Source: Zemynaea arenosa (GTDB lineage: Bacteria > Pseudomonadota > Gammaproteobacteria > Burkholderiales > Burkholderiaceae_D). Taken from it: DNA of 43,927 bases. Numbering within the stretch: the first letter of the stretch is position 1; each line of letters opens with the position of its first letter. A program made the translations under genes and the position numbers. The stretch is taken from the NCBI RefSeq assembly GCF_004614185.1, contig NZ_SPVF01000148.1, positions 1 through 43,927 of the forward strand. Direction: 5' to 3'. Below, piece after piece: positions 15,285 to 26,960 of the stretch. Under the pieces are notes generated by a model. The model ran no database searches, was not told the DNA's origin, and saw only the letters and a list, made by a program, of their open reading frames with translations.

Positions 15285-16586
15285 TCAGCGCTTGTCGATG
15301 CCCGGCACGTCGCGCACGGCGGAGCCGACGTACAGCTGGCGCGGGCGGCCGATCTTTTGCTCGGGGTCGGCGATCATCTCGTTCCACTGGGCGATCCAGC
15401 CGATCGTGCGCGCCATCGCGAAGATGCCGGTGAACAGCGACACCGGAATGCCCAGCGCCGATTGCACGATGCCCGAGTAGAAGTCCACGTTCGGGTACAG
15501 CTTGCGCGACACGAAGTATTCGTCATTCAGGGCGATCTTCTCCAGCTCCATCGCGAGCTTGAACAGCGGGTCGTCCTGCAGACCCAGTTCGTTCAGCACC
15601 TCGTGGCAGGTCTCGCGCATCAGCTTCGCGCGCGGGTCGAAGTTCTTGTAGACGCGGTGGCCAAAGCCCATCAGCTTCACGCCCGAGTTCTTGTCCTTGA
15701 CCTTCTCAATGAAGGCCGGGATGTTCTCGACGGTGCCGATTTCCTTCAGCATGTTCAGCGCCGCTTCGTTCGCGCCGCCGTGCGCCGGGCCCCACAGGCA
15801 GGCGATGCCCGCTGCGATACATGCGAACGGGTTGGCGCCCGAGGAACCGGCCAGGCGGACGGTCGAGGTGGAGGCGTTCTGCTCGTGGTCCGCGTGCAGG
15901 ATCAGGATGCGGTCCAGCGCGCGCACCAGCACGTCGTTAACCTTGTACTCTTCGCACGGATTCCCGAACATCATGCGCATGAAGTTCGCGGAGTACGACA
16001 GGTCATTGCGCGGGTAGACGAACGGCTGGCCGACCGAATACTTGTACGCCATCGCGACCAGCGTCGGCAGCTTGGCGATCAGGCGGATCGCGGAGATCTC
16101 GCGCTGCTCGGGATCGTTGATGTCCAGCGAGTCGTGGTAGAACGACGCCAGCGCGCCCACGGTCCCGACCAGCACCGACATCGGGTGCGCGTCGCGGCGG
16201 AAGCCACGGAAGAAGAAGTTCATCTGCTCGTGCACCATCGTGTGACGGGTCACGGTGGTTTCGAACTTGGCTTTCTGCTCGGCGTTCGGCAGCTCGCCGT
16301 TCAGCAGCAGGTAGCAGGTCTCGAGGAAGTCGCAGTTCACGGCCAGCTGCTCGATCGGGTAGCCGCGGTACAGCAGCTCGCCCTTGTCGCCGTCGATGTA
16401 GGTGATCGACGAGTTGCACGCGGCGGTGGACATGAAGCCCGGGTCGTAGGTGAACTTGCCGGTCTGGCCGTACAGCTTGCGGATGTCGATGACGTCCGGG
16501 CCGATCGTGCCTTTGTAGATCGGCATGTCGACCGATGGGCTGCCATCGGAGAACGACAGCGTGGCTTTGGTATCAGAGATGTTCAT
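15285..16586 (-). CDS. gltA: Citrate synthase (type II)
   Basis: This 433-residue enzyme condenses oxaloacetate with acetyl-CoA, the entry step of the TCA cycle. It has the length of the hexameric, NADH-sensitive Gram-negative form. Active-site segments are [29 protein letters not shown] and [19 protein letters not shown], containing the two catalytic histidines, with the catalytic aspartate in NVDFYSGIV. The N-terminal beta-domain (about 1-60) is typical of this form. AAGAAGGAAG precedes the ATG. It is the last gene of the sdhCDAB-sdhE-gltA series on the minus strand, 64 bases after sdhE, and is followed by a strong terminator. Confidence 0.98.
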   Translation of the reverse strand: MNISDTKATLSFSDGSPSVDMPIYKGTIGPDVIDIRKLYGQTGKFTYDPGFMSTAACNSSITYIDGDKGELLYRGYPIEQLAVNCDFLETCYLLLNGELPNAEQKAKFETTVTRHTMVHEQMNFFFRGFRRDAHPMSVLVGTVGALASFYHDSLDINDPEQREISAIRLIAKLPTLVAMAYKYSVGQPFVYPRNDLSYSANFMRMMFGNPCEEYKVNDVLVRALDRILILHADHEQNASTSTVRLAGSSGANPFACIAAGIACLWGPAHGGANEAALNMLKEIGTVENIPAFIEKVKDKNSGVKLMGFGHRVYKNFDPRAKLMRETCHEVLNELGLQDDPLFKLAMELEKIALNDEYFVSRKLYPNVDFYSGIVQSALGIPVSLFTGIFAMARTIGWIAQWNEMIADPEQKIGRPRQLYVGSAVRDVPGIDKR

Positions 16587-16650
16587 AACACTTCCTTCTT
16601 GGGAGTGAGGCTACTTAATGAATAAACCGTACGGCTCAAACTCACACCGC

Positions 16651-16917
16651 TCACGCTGCGCGCAGGCGGGCCAGCAGCGCCCGCACATGCGGCAGATTCA
16701 GCTCGCCGTCAGGCTCGGTGCGCGCCAGGAACAGATCCATCAGCGCGTTGTCCGACTGGTCCAGCAGGCGGGTGAGCGCGTCGACCTCCTCGTCGGTCAG
16801 ATCCAGCTCATGCGCATCCAGGAAGCGCGTGAGGATCAGGTCATTTTCGAGAAGGCCCCGGCGGCTGCGCCAGCGCAGGCGGGCGCGGTTCGTCGGGTCG
16901 GCTTGGTGCGTGCTCAC
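16651..16917 (-). CDS. sdhE: Succinate dehydrogenase assembly factor (flavinylation factor)
   Basis: This protein of about 88 residues belongs to the SdhE/YgfY family, which promotes covalent attachment of FAD to SdhA. The diagnostic segment is RLRWRSRRGLLENDLIL, with the RGxxE motif that contacts SdhA, followed by the acidic helix DLTDEEVDALTRLLD. The GTG at 16917 is preferred because it gives the short N-terminus usual in the family (VSTHQADPTNRARL). A TTG at 16941 would add eight residues and neither start has a strong ribosome binding site. It sits between sdhB and gltA in the sdh series, as in other betaproteobacteria. Confidence 0.92.
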   Translation of the reverse strand: MSTHQADPTNRARLRWRSRRGLLENDLILTRFLDAHELDLTDEEVDALTRLLDQSDNALMDLFLARTEPDGELNLPHVRALLARLRAA

Positions 16918-16991
16918 TGGTGAGTCCGTTTTTTGCGTCAAACACTATACCCCGCACGCCCGAAATAGGCAGTACGGTAGTTCTACTGTAT

Positions 16992-17702
16992 TTAGATGGC
17001 CCGGCGGACCATCAGCTCCTTGATCTTGCCGATCGCCTTGTTCGGGTTGAGACCCTTCGGGCACACGTCCACGCAATTCATGATCGAGTGGCAGCGGAAC
17101 AGGCGGTACGGATCCTCGAGGTTGTCGAGACGTTCGCCGGTCGCTTCGTCGCGCGAGTCGGCGATGAAGCGGTACGCCTGCAGCAGGCCGGCCGGACCCA
17201 CGAACTTGTCCGGGTTCCACCAGAACGACGGGCAGGACGTCGAGCAGCACGCGCACAGGATGCACTCGTACAGGCCATCGAGCTCCTCGCGCTGTTCGGG
17301 CGTCTGCAGGCGCTCCTTCTCCGGCGGGATCGAGTCGTTGATCAGGTACGGCTTGATCGAGTGGTACTGCTTGAAGAACTGGGTCATGTCCACGATCAGG
17401 TCGCGGATCACCGGCAGCCCTGGCAGCGGGCGCAGCACGATCGGCTGGGTCAGCTCGTTCAGGTTGGTGGTGCAGGCCAGGCCGTTCTTGCCGTTGATGT
17501 TCATCGCGTCCGAGCCGCACACGCCTTCGCGGCAGGAGCGGCGCAGCGCCAGCGAGTCATCCACGTCGGACTTGATGCGCTGGAGCGCGTCCAGCAGCAT
17601 CTTGTCGGTGTCTTTCAGCTCGACCGTCAGGTCTTGCATGTACGGCTTCGTATCCTTGTCCGGATCGTAGCGATAGATTTTGAATTGTAGGGTGCGGGGC
17701 AT
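16992..17702 (-). CDS. sdhB: Succinate dehydrogenase iron-sulfur subunit
   Basis: This 236-residue electron-transfer subunit of complex II carries the cysteines of three clusters: [21 protein letters not shown] for [2Fe-2S], [12 protein letters not shown] for [4Fe-4S], and [17 protein letters not shown], which completes the [3Fe-4S] and [4Fe-4S] sites. The ATG at 17702 (MPRTLQF) is preferred to a TTG two codons upstream. It lies 12 bases after the sdhA stop and passes electrons from SdhA to ubiquinone and the SdhC/SdhD anchor. Confidence 0.98.
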   Translation of the reverse strand: MPRTLQFKIYRYDPDKDTKPYMQDLTVELKDTDKMLLDALQRIKSDVDDSLALRRSCREGVCGSDAMNINGKNGLACTTNLNELTQPIVLRPLPGLPVIRDLIVDMTQFFKQYHSIKPYLINDSIPPEKERLQTPEQREELDGLYECILCACCSTSCPSFWWNPDKFVGPAGLLQAYRFIADSRDEATGERLDNLEDPYRLFRCHSIMNCVDVCPKGLNPNKAIGKIKELMVRRAI

Positions 17703-17714
17703 TTTCAATAAACC

Positions 17715-19493
17715 TTAGAAGGTACGTGCCTTGGGCTTGAAGGTCTCGACGGTCAGCGGCTTGGTGACGACTGGCTTGTAGTCCAGGCGGTTCCCTTCCG
17801 AGAACCACAGGGTGTGGCGCATCCAGTTCTCGTCGTCGCGATTCGGGAAGTCGCTGTGCGCGTGGGCGCCGCGCGATTCCTTGCGCGCCACTGCGGAGCA
17901 GATGGTCGCTTTCGCGGTCTCGATCAGGTTGTCCAGTTCCAGCGCTTCCACGCGGGCGGTGTTGAAGACCTTGGACTTGTCCTTGAACGACACGTGCTTG
18001 CGGCGCTCGTCCAGCTTCATGATCTCCCGCACGCCTTCCTGCAGCAGCGCGTCGGTGCGGAACACGCCGCAGTGCTTCTGCATGCTGCTGCGGATGTCGT
18101 TGGCCACGTGCTGCACCTTCTCGGAGCCGGTGGAGGTTTCGAGGCGGTTCAGGCGGTCCAGCGCGAAGTCCGCGCCCGATGCCGGCAGCGCCTTGTGCGA
18201 ACGCGCCCGCAGGTTCTGCGAGATGATGTGGTTACCGGCCGCGCGGCCGAACACCAGCAGGTCGAGCAGCGAATTCGTACCGAGGCGGTTGGCGCCGTGC
18301 ACCGACACGCAGGCGCATTCGCCGATCGCGTACAGGCCGTTAACCACCTTCTGCGAGCCGTCGCCGGCCGGTGCGACCACCTGGCCATTGATGTTGGTCG
18401 GGATGCCGCCCATCTGGTAATGGATGGTCGGGACCACCGGGATCGGTTCCTTGGTCGCGTCCACGTTGGCGAACTTGTGGCCGATTTCGAGAATCGACGG
18501 CAGGCGCTTCTGGATCGTGTCCGCACCGATGTGGCGCAGGTCCAGCAGCACGTGGTCCTTGTTCGGGCCCACGCCGCGGCCTTCCTTGATCTCCTGGTCC
18601 ATCGAACGCGAGACGAAGTCGCGCGGCGCCAGGTCCTTCAGGGTCGGCGCGTAGCGCTCCATGAAGCGTTCGCCGTTGGCGTTGATCAGGATCCCGCCCT
18701 CGCCGCGCACACCCTCGGTAATGAGGACGCCCGCGCCGGCCACGCCGGTCGGATGGAACTGCCAGAACTCCATGTCCTGCAGCGGCAGGCCGGCGCGTGC
18801 CGCCATGCCCATGCCGTCGCCGGTGTTGATGAAGGCATTGGTCGACGCGGCGAAGATCCGCCCGGCGCCGCCGGTGGCGAAGATGGTGGTCTTCGCTTCC
18901 AGGATCATGCACTCGCCGGTTTCCATCTCCAGGGCGACCACGCCCAGCACGTCGCCATCGGCGTCGCGGATCAGGTCCAGCGCCATCCACTCGACGAAGA
19001 AGTGGGTGCGGGCGCGCACGTTACGTTGATAGAGCGTGTGCAGCAGCGCGTGGCCGGTACGGTCCGCGGCGGCGCAGGCGCGCTGCACCGGCTTTTCGCC
19101 GAAGTTGGCGGTGTGGCCGCCGAACGGTCGCTGGTAAATGGTGCCATCCGGGTTGCGGTCGAACGGCATGCCGAAATGTTCGAGCTCGTACACGACTTTC
19201 GGCGCTTCGCGGCACATGAATTCGATGGCGTCCTGGTCGCCCAGGTAGTCCGAACCCTTGACGGTGTCGAACATGTGCCAGTACCAGTCGTCCTCGCTCA
19301 TGTTGCCCAGCGAGGCGCCGATGCCGCCCTGCGCGGCCACGGTGTGGGAGCGGGTCGGGAAGACTTTCGACAGCACTGCGACGTTCAGGCCCGCTTCGGC
19401 CAGCTGCAGCGAGGCGCGCATACCGGAGCCGCCGGCGCCGACGATCACCGCGTCAAAGCGGCGGGTAGGGATTGCAGTTTTGATTGCTGCCAC
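17715..19493 (-). CDS. sdhA: Succinate dehydrogenase flavoprotein subunit
   Basis: This 592-residue catalytic subunit oxidises succinate to fumarate. The FAD-binding Rossmann motif is VGAGGSGMRASLQLAEAG near residue 18. The histidine that takes covalent FAD is in RSHTVAAQGGIGA. HGANRLGTNSLLDLLVFG (about 395) is the second flavin-contact motif, and the SRSMDQEIKEGRGVG segment contains the active-site arginine. Translation appears to start at a GTG (19493), 3 bases after the sdhD stop; no better ATG is seen before the FAD motif. Confidence 0.98.
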   Translation of the reverse strand: MAAIKTAIPTRRFDAVIVGAGGSGMRASLQLAEAGLNVAVLSKVFPTRSHTVAAQGGIGASLGNMSEDDWYWHMFDTVKGSDYLGDQDAIEFMCREAPKVVYELEHFGMPFDRNPDGTIYQRPFGGHTANFGEKPVQRACAAADRTGHALLHTLYQRNVRARTHFFVEWMALDLIRDADGDVLGVVALEMETGECMILEAKTTIFATGGAGRIFAASTNAFINTGDGMGMAARAGLPLQDMEFWQFHPTGVAGAGVLITEGVRGEGGILINANGERFMERYAPTLKDLAPRDFVSRSMDQEIKEGRGVGPNKDHVLLDLRHIGADTIQKRLPSILEIGHKFANVDATKEPIPVVPTIHYQMGGIPTNINGQVVAPAGDGSQKVVNGLYAIGECACVSVHGANRLGTNSLLDLLVFGRAAGNHIISQNLRARSHKALPASGADFALDRLNRLETSTGSEKVQHVANDIRSSMQKHCGVFRTDALLQEGVREIMKLDERRKHVSFKDKSKVFNTARVEALELDNLIETAKATICSAVARKESRGAHAHSDFPNRDDENWMRHTLWFSEGNRLDYKPVVTKPLTVETFKPKARTF

Positions 19494-19496
19494 GAT

Positions 19497-19877
19497 TTAC
19501 ACACTCCACAGAATCTGCGCGGCGTACGCTGCGCAAATGAGCAGCCACGCAATGGTGGCCATTTGCAGGACCAGGCGAAGCATGGTCGGTTTGATGTAGT
19601 CCATCCAGACGTTGCGCATGCCGACCCACGCGTGGTACAGCAGGCCGAGGAAGACGACCATGGTCAGCAGCTTGAACCACTGGCGGGCGAACATCGAGGC
19701 CCAGCCTTCGTAGCTGAAGTTCCCGGCGCTGAAGAACCAGACCAGCAGGACAACGGTGTAAACCGCCATCAGCACCGCGGTCACGCGCTGGGCCAGCCAG
19801 TCGCGCACGCCGTAGTGGGCGCCGACGACCAGGCGCTTGGGGCCGATGCCGTCGATGAGTTTCGTGTTGTTCGCCAT
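19497..19877 (-). CDS. sdhD: Succinate dehydrogenase membrane anchor subunit
   Basis: This 126-residue hydrophobic protein has three predicted transmembrane helices, at about 30-50 (VTAVLMAVYTVVLLVWFF), 65-90 (LLTMVVFLGLLYHAWVGMRN) and 100-122 (LVLQMATIAWLLICAAYAAQIL). YHAWVGMRNVWMDYIK is the family signature around the heme and quinone site. The ATG at 19877 is 2 bases after the sdhC stop; a longer in-frame extension would only read through sdhC in another frame. Confidence 0.95.
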   Translation of the reverse strand: MANNTKLIDGIGPKRLVVGAHYGVRDWLAQRVTAVLMAVYTVVLLVWFFSAGNFSYEGWASMFARQWFKLLTMVVFLGLLYHAWVGMRNVWMDYIKPTMLRLVLQMATIAWLLICAAYAAQILWSV

Positions 19878-19879
19878 GG

Positions 19880-20305
19880 TCAGAACACTCCAAACAATTT
19901 CAGGGCCACCAGCAGCGACAGCACCGCGGTCACGATCAGCACGGACGCGGCGGTCTTGCGCGCGGCCGGCTTGTCGGCGGCCATGTGGGAATCGAGGAAG
20001 AGGTGGCGGATGCCGGCGCAGAAGTGCGCGATGTAGCCGACGGTGATGGCCAGCACCAGCAGCTTGACCAGCGGCTGGCCGAGGATGCCCTTGAAATAGT
20101 CGAACTGGATCTCGGATTTCAGGCTCAGGTCCAGCAGCCACAGGATGAACGGCAGCAGGACGAACAGCAGGACGCCGCTGATGCGGTGCATGATCGACAC
20201 CTTGCCGGGCATCGGCAGGCGATAGTTGAACAGAATGTCCGTGACGTGGATGTTACGGAATTCCGGACGTTCTTTTCGAGTGACCGCTCGCACGGCTTCG
20301 GACAT
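19880..20305 (-). CDS. sdhC: Succinate dehydrogenase cytochrome b556 subunit
   Basis: This 141-residue membrane subunit is the first gene of the sdh series. RPEFRNIHVTDILFNYRLPMP leads into SIMHRISGVLLF, the family signature with the quinone-site Ser and Arg. The heme-ligand histidine is expected in VGYIAHFCAGIRHLFLD. Three helices are predicted at about 42-62, 80-100 and 120-140. GGGGAGG lies just upstream of the ATG. The 199-base gap before the GntR-family gene holds the presumed promoter. Confidence 0.96.
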   Translation of the reverse strand: MSEAVRAVTRKERPEFRNIHVTDILFNYRLPMPGKVSIMHRISGVLLFVLLPFILWLLDLSLKSEIQFDYFKGILGQPLVKLLVLAITVGYIAHFCAGIRHLFLDSHMAADKPAARKTAASVLIVTAVLSLLVALKLFGVF

Positions 20306-20332
20306 ACAACCTCCCCTTAACAGCTTTATTTA

Positions 20333-20355
20333 TAACAACGTAAGACGTAACAACG
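20333..20355. promoter_or_regulatory. Direct repeat upstream of sdhC
   Basis: TAACAACG occurs at 20333-20340 and again at 20348-20355, 15 bases apart, 28 to 50 bases before the sdhC ATG. This is where a promoter or regulator site for the sdh series must lie. The regulator is unknown and no consensus promoter is obvious. The rest of the 20306-20504 gap shows no gene. Confidence 0.3.
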
Positions 20356-20504
20356 ATTTTGATAACCCGACATTTTCGCCGATTTCCACACTTTCAACCA
20401 AGTGCTTCCTTGGCAACGGGCGGTACAACGTACGTTCCGAACAACAACGCATTCTAAACGTTACGAATGTTCTTCGCTGACGCCGGCCCCGGCCGGCCGC
20501 CAGC

Positions 20505-21278
20505 TCAGGACAGCTCGTTCAGGTAATGGTGCTGCGCGGTTGAATACAGCCCGCGCCGCAATTCCACGGCCTTGTCCCCGTAGGTGAACGAGACCCGCTC
20601 GGCGCACAGCAGCGGCGTGCCTTCGTCCACATTGAGGTATTGCGCCGCGGCGGCATCGGCCGGCACGGCGCGGATCTTTTCGGTCGCGCGGATCATGCGC
20701 GTGCCGAACTCCGATTCGAACAGGCCGTACATCGGCCCCTTGTACTCCACCAGCCGCTCGGCCGTGAGCCCCTTGAAGAGCTGGCCCGGCAGCCACAGCT
20801 CCTCGACGATGGTCGGCTGGCCTTCGAACGCCATGATGCGCTTGATGTAGACCACCGCGTCGCCCGATTTCAGCTCCAGCAGGCGCGCGACTTCGGCCGG
20901 CGCGCGAATCCGTTTGACTTCGATGATGCGGTTGTCGGGATGATGGGGCACGCCCTCGTCGGGCATCAGGCGCAGGAAGCGGAAGTGGGCGCGCTCTTCG
21001 TTATGGGTGGAGACGAAGGTGCCCTTGCCCTGGCGGCGCACCACCAGGTTCTCGGCGGCCAGCTCGTCGATGGCCTTGCGCACCGTGCCCTGCGACACCT
21101 TGAAGCGCGCCGCCAGTTCCACCTCGGAGGGAATCAGCTCGCCCGGCTTCCACTCGCCGCTTTGCAGCGACTGGGTGATCAGGGCCTTGATCTGCTGGTA
21201 CAGCGGCGAAAAAGTCGGCGAAGCCCCCGCGCCCGGCCCGGCCGGGTTGCTCGGATTGTTGTTCGCGGATTGGCTCAT
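20505..21278 (-). CDS. GntR-family (UTRA/HutC-type) transcriptional regulator
   Basis: This 257-residue regulator has an N-terminal winged helix (about 24-95: PLYQQIKALITQSLQSGEWK, LIPSEVELAARFKVSQGTVR, then NLVVRRQGKGTFV) and a C-terminal UTRA effector domain (about 105-250, including VVYIKRIMAFEGQPTIVEE and LLCAERVSFTYGD). UTRA domains bind small metabolites. It lies upstream of sdhC on the same strand and is divergent from mdh, so TCA-cycle genes are its likely targets, by inference. The ATG at 21278 begins a short disordered Asn/Pro-rich leader before the DNA-binding domain. The perfect palindrome at 21337-21352, 59 bases before the start, is the natural operator candidate. Confidence 0.93.
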   Translation of the reverse strand: MSQSANNNPSNPAGPGAGASPTFSPLYQQIKALITQSLQSGEWKPGELIPSEVELAARFKVSQGTVRKAIDELAAENLVVRRQGKGTFVSTHNEERAHFRFLRLMPDEGVPHHPDNRIIEVKRIRAPAEVARLLELKSGDAVVYIKRIMAFEGQPTIVEELWLPGQLFKGLTAERLVEYKGPMYGLFESEFGTRMIRATEKIRAVPADAAAAQYLNVDEGTPLLCAERVSFTYGDKAVELRRGLYSTAQHHYLNELS

Positions 21279-21336
21279 AGACCGCGATTTCACCACATTT
21301 GCGCACGGTCGTCCAGTAAGGGCAAACCCGTAAAGC

Positions 21337-21352
21337 TGTCTTATATAAGACA
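21337..21352. promoter_or_regulatory. Perfect 16-bp palindrome, candidate GntR-family operator
   Basis: TGTCTTATATAAGACA is identical to its reverse complement over all 16 bases. It lies in the gntR-mdh divergent gap, 12 bases upstream of the mdh -35 box and 59 bases from the regulator start. HutC-type GntR proteins bind AT-centred GT-N-TA-type dyads, which this fits broadly. A bound regulator could act on both genes. Confidence 0.7.
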
Positions 21353-21363
21353 TATGATATGAA

Positions 21364-21392
21364 TTGACAGACAGAACCAGTGAGCCTACACT
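21364..21392 (+). promoter_or_regulatory. Strong sigma-70 promoter of mdh
   Basis: TTGACA (21364-21369), exactly 17 bases, then TACACT (21387-21392). This gives a start near 21399 and a leader of about 130 bases before mdh. The palindrome at 21337-21352 is immediately upstream. Confidence 0.75.
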
Positions 21393-21530
21393 CGCGGACG
21401 ATTTCGCCCTGCCCGCCTGCCGCTGGCGCATGAATGGCCTTGGCGGTTTTGGTATCATAGGCGTTTTGCAAGCCTGCCCCCGGCCTGCCCCGGGCAGCAC
21501 AGTTTCCTTTCCCACCTTTGGAGATTCATC

Positions 21531-22520
<990 letters not shown>

Positions 22521-22593
22521 TTCGCACCGCGCCCGCGTGGCCCGCCGGGTTTTCCCCGGTCCGGCGCGCGGGCGCTGCTCCACGTAGAACACC

Positions 22594-23586
22594 ATGCATC
22601 CCTCCGAGGTCTTATTCCAGAACCAGCGCGCGCCGCTGCTGCTCCCCGCCTGCGATCACTACGCCGGCTCGGAGAAGCTGATGCGCAAGTCGATGGCCCT
22701 GCAACAAGAGCTTGGCCCCGTCTTCGACATCACCTTCGACTGCGAGGACGGCGCAGCCGCCGGCAACGAGCTGGCCCATGCCCAGCTGGTCGGCCAGCTG
22801 CTCAATGAGGACGCCAACCAGTTCGGCCGCATCGGCGTGCGCGTGCACGACGTGCACAGCCCCCACTTCGAGCCGGACGTCGAAACCATCCTGGCCGCCG
22901 CCGCCCAGCGCGTGGCCTACATCGTGGTGCCCAAGGTGGACTCGCTGGAAGAAGCCGAGCGCGCCGTCAACGTGATCCAGACCCAGGCCACCCGCTTCGG
23001 ACGCGAACACCTGCCGGTGCACCTGCTGGTCGAGACCCACGGCGCCCTGCACGACGCCTGGGCCATCGCCGCCCTGCCCCAAGTCGAATGCCTGTCGTTC
23101 GGGATCATGGACTTCGTGTCGGCCCACTACGGCGCCATCCCCGCGAGCGCGATGCGCACCCCGGGCCAGTTCGCGCACCCGCTGGTGGTGCGCGCCAAGC
23201 TGGAGATCGCGGCGGCCTGCCACGCGCATGGCAAGGTGGCCTCCCACAACGTCACCACCGAGATCAAGGATTCGGCCATCGTCGCCAACGACGCCCAGCG
23301 CGCGGCGGCGGAATTCGGCTACACCCGCATGTGGTCCATCCATCCGGACCAGATCAAGCCGATCCTCAAGGCCTTCACGCCGCGCCTGTCGGAAGTGAAC
23401 GAAGCGGTTTCGATTTTGTCCGAAGCGATGAATGGCGATTGGGCGCCAATCGCGCAACATGGCCGCTTGCACGACCGCGCGAGCTACCGATATTATTGGA
23501 CAGTTCTGCAGCGCGCCAAGCTCGCTGGCCTCCCTTTGCCTGACGCCGCGGCAGCTCTGGTCAACTCTCCTACGGAATCCGCCTGA
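22594..23586 (+). CDS. HpcH/HpaI-family CoA ester lyase
   Basis: This 330-residue protein is a TIM-barrel of the HpcH/HpaI aldolase / citrate lyase beta-subunit family. LLLPACDHYAGSEKLMRKSM (15-34) and ITFDCEDGAAAGNE (46-59, with metal-binding Glu and Asp) mark the active site, followed by RIGVRVHD, IVVPKVDS, LLVETHGAL and SFGIMDFVSAHYGA; the final WSIHPDQIKPI is a standard family element. Relatives cleave malyl-CoA, citramalyl-CoA or citryl-CoA. Its place between mdh and acnA suggests a link with malate or citrate metabolism; the exact substrate is not decidable here. It ends 1 base into the next start. Confidence 0.9.
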   Translation: MHPSEVLFQNQRAPLLLPACDHYAGSEKLMRKSMALQQELGPVFDITFDCEDGAAAGNELAHAQLVGQLLNEDANQFGRIGVRVHDVHSPHFEPDVETILAAAAQRVAYIVVPKVDSLEEAERAVNVIQTQATRFGREHLPVHLLVETHGALHDAWAIAALPQVECLSFGIMDFVSAHYGAIPASAMRTPGQFAHPLVVRAKLEIAAACHAHGKVASHNVTTEIKDSAIVANDAQRAAAEFGYTRMWSIHPDQIKPILKAFTPRLSEVNEAVSILSEAMNGDWAPIAQHGRLHDRASYRYYWTVLQRAKLAGLPLPDAAAALVNSPTESA

Positions 23587-24083
23587 TGTCCATCCTCCTG
23601 TCCAAGCTGGGCGCCGCCGCCGGTGTGCTGCTGGCCGCCGCCGTCCTGTGCAGCGCGCCTGCCGGCGCCGCCGAGCCGAAAAAGAAGCCCTCCAAATCCG
23701 CCGTCGCGAAAGCGAAGGCCGCCAAGTCCACCGCACCCGGCGCCGCCGCCAGGACCGGCAACCCGGACGAAGACGAGCCGGATGTGAAGGACACCGTCAC
23801 CGTCGAATACCAGTGCGAGCTGAATAACAAGGTCACCATCTACAGGAACGAGGGTGACGACAGCCACATCGCGCTGCGCTGGAAGAACCGCCTGCACCGC
23901 CTCACGCGGGTGGGCACCACCACCGGCGCGCTGCGCTTCGAGAATCCGTTCTGGGGCCTGATCTGGATCGGCATCCCGGCCAAGGGCATCCTGCTGGACT
24001 CCAAGCTCAATCGCCAGCTCGCCAACGAATGCAAGACCCCTGAACAGGCCACGGTCGCCACGCCGCCGGTCCGCCAGGGCTGA
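23586..24083 (+). CDS. Exported MliC-like protein
   Basis: This 165-residue protein has a signal peptide (about 1-29, ending AGAAE), a Lys/Ala-rich linker (30-60, many KxxK pairs) and a C-terminal domain resembling lysozyme inhibitor MliC. That domain has VEYQCELNNKVTIY near residue 77, then RLTRVGTTTGALRFEN, GLIWIGIPAKGILLD and a closing LANEC. The two cysteines could pair as in MliC. The domain is longer than usual and its core differs, so inhibition of lysozyme is not assured. It overlaps the upstream gene (TGATG) and stands 39 bases before acnA, an odd place for an envelope protein. Confidence 0.65.
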   Translation: MSILLSKLGAAAGVLLAAAVLCSAPAGAAEPKKKPSKSAVAKAKAAKSTAPGAAARTGNPDEDEPDVKDTVTVEYQCELNNKVTIYRNEGDDSHIALRWKNRLHRLTRVGTTTGALRFENPFWGLIWIGIPAKGILLDSKLNRQLANECKTPEQATVATPPVRQG

Positions 24084-24122
24084 AGAACAACCGAAATACA
24101 AGTTCCTAACTAAGGAGAGGTC

Positions 24123-26831
<2,709 letters not shown>

Positions 26832-26852
26832 CCGTCGGCTTTTTGCTGCGAA

Positions 26853-26877
26853 CGCCGGCCTGCGGGCCGGCGTTTTT
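26853..26877 (+). terminator. Intrinsic terminator after acnA
   Basis: CGCCGGCC and GGCCGGCG form an 8-bp stem with a TGCG loop, followed by TTTTT. It lies 22 bases beyond the acnA stop. Confidence 0.9.
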
Positions 26878-26960
26878 CATTGGGGCCTCGCCTTCCCGAT
26901 GGTCCTGTGAGAATCCACTACAATAGAGTCCTGAAGCCTTATCGAACTGAGAACACACAC

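Noticed and set aside
20481..20498. Terminator after the GntR-family gene
   Set aside because: GCCGGCC/GGCCGGC can pair but leaves only a two-base loop, and no T tract follows on the minus strand.
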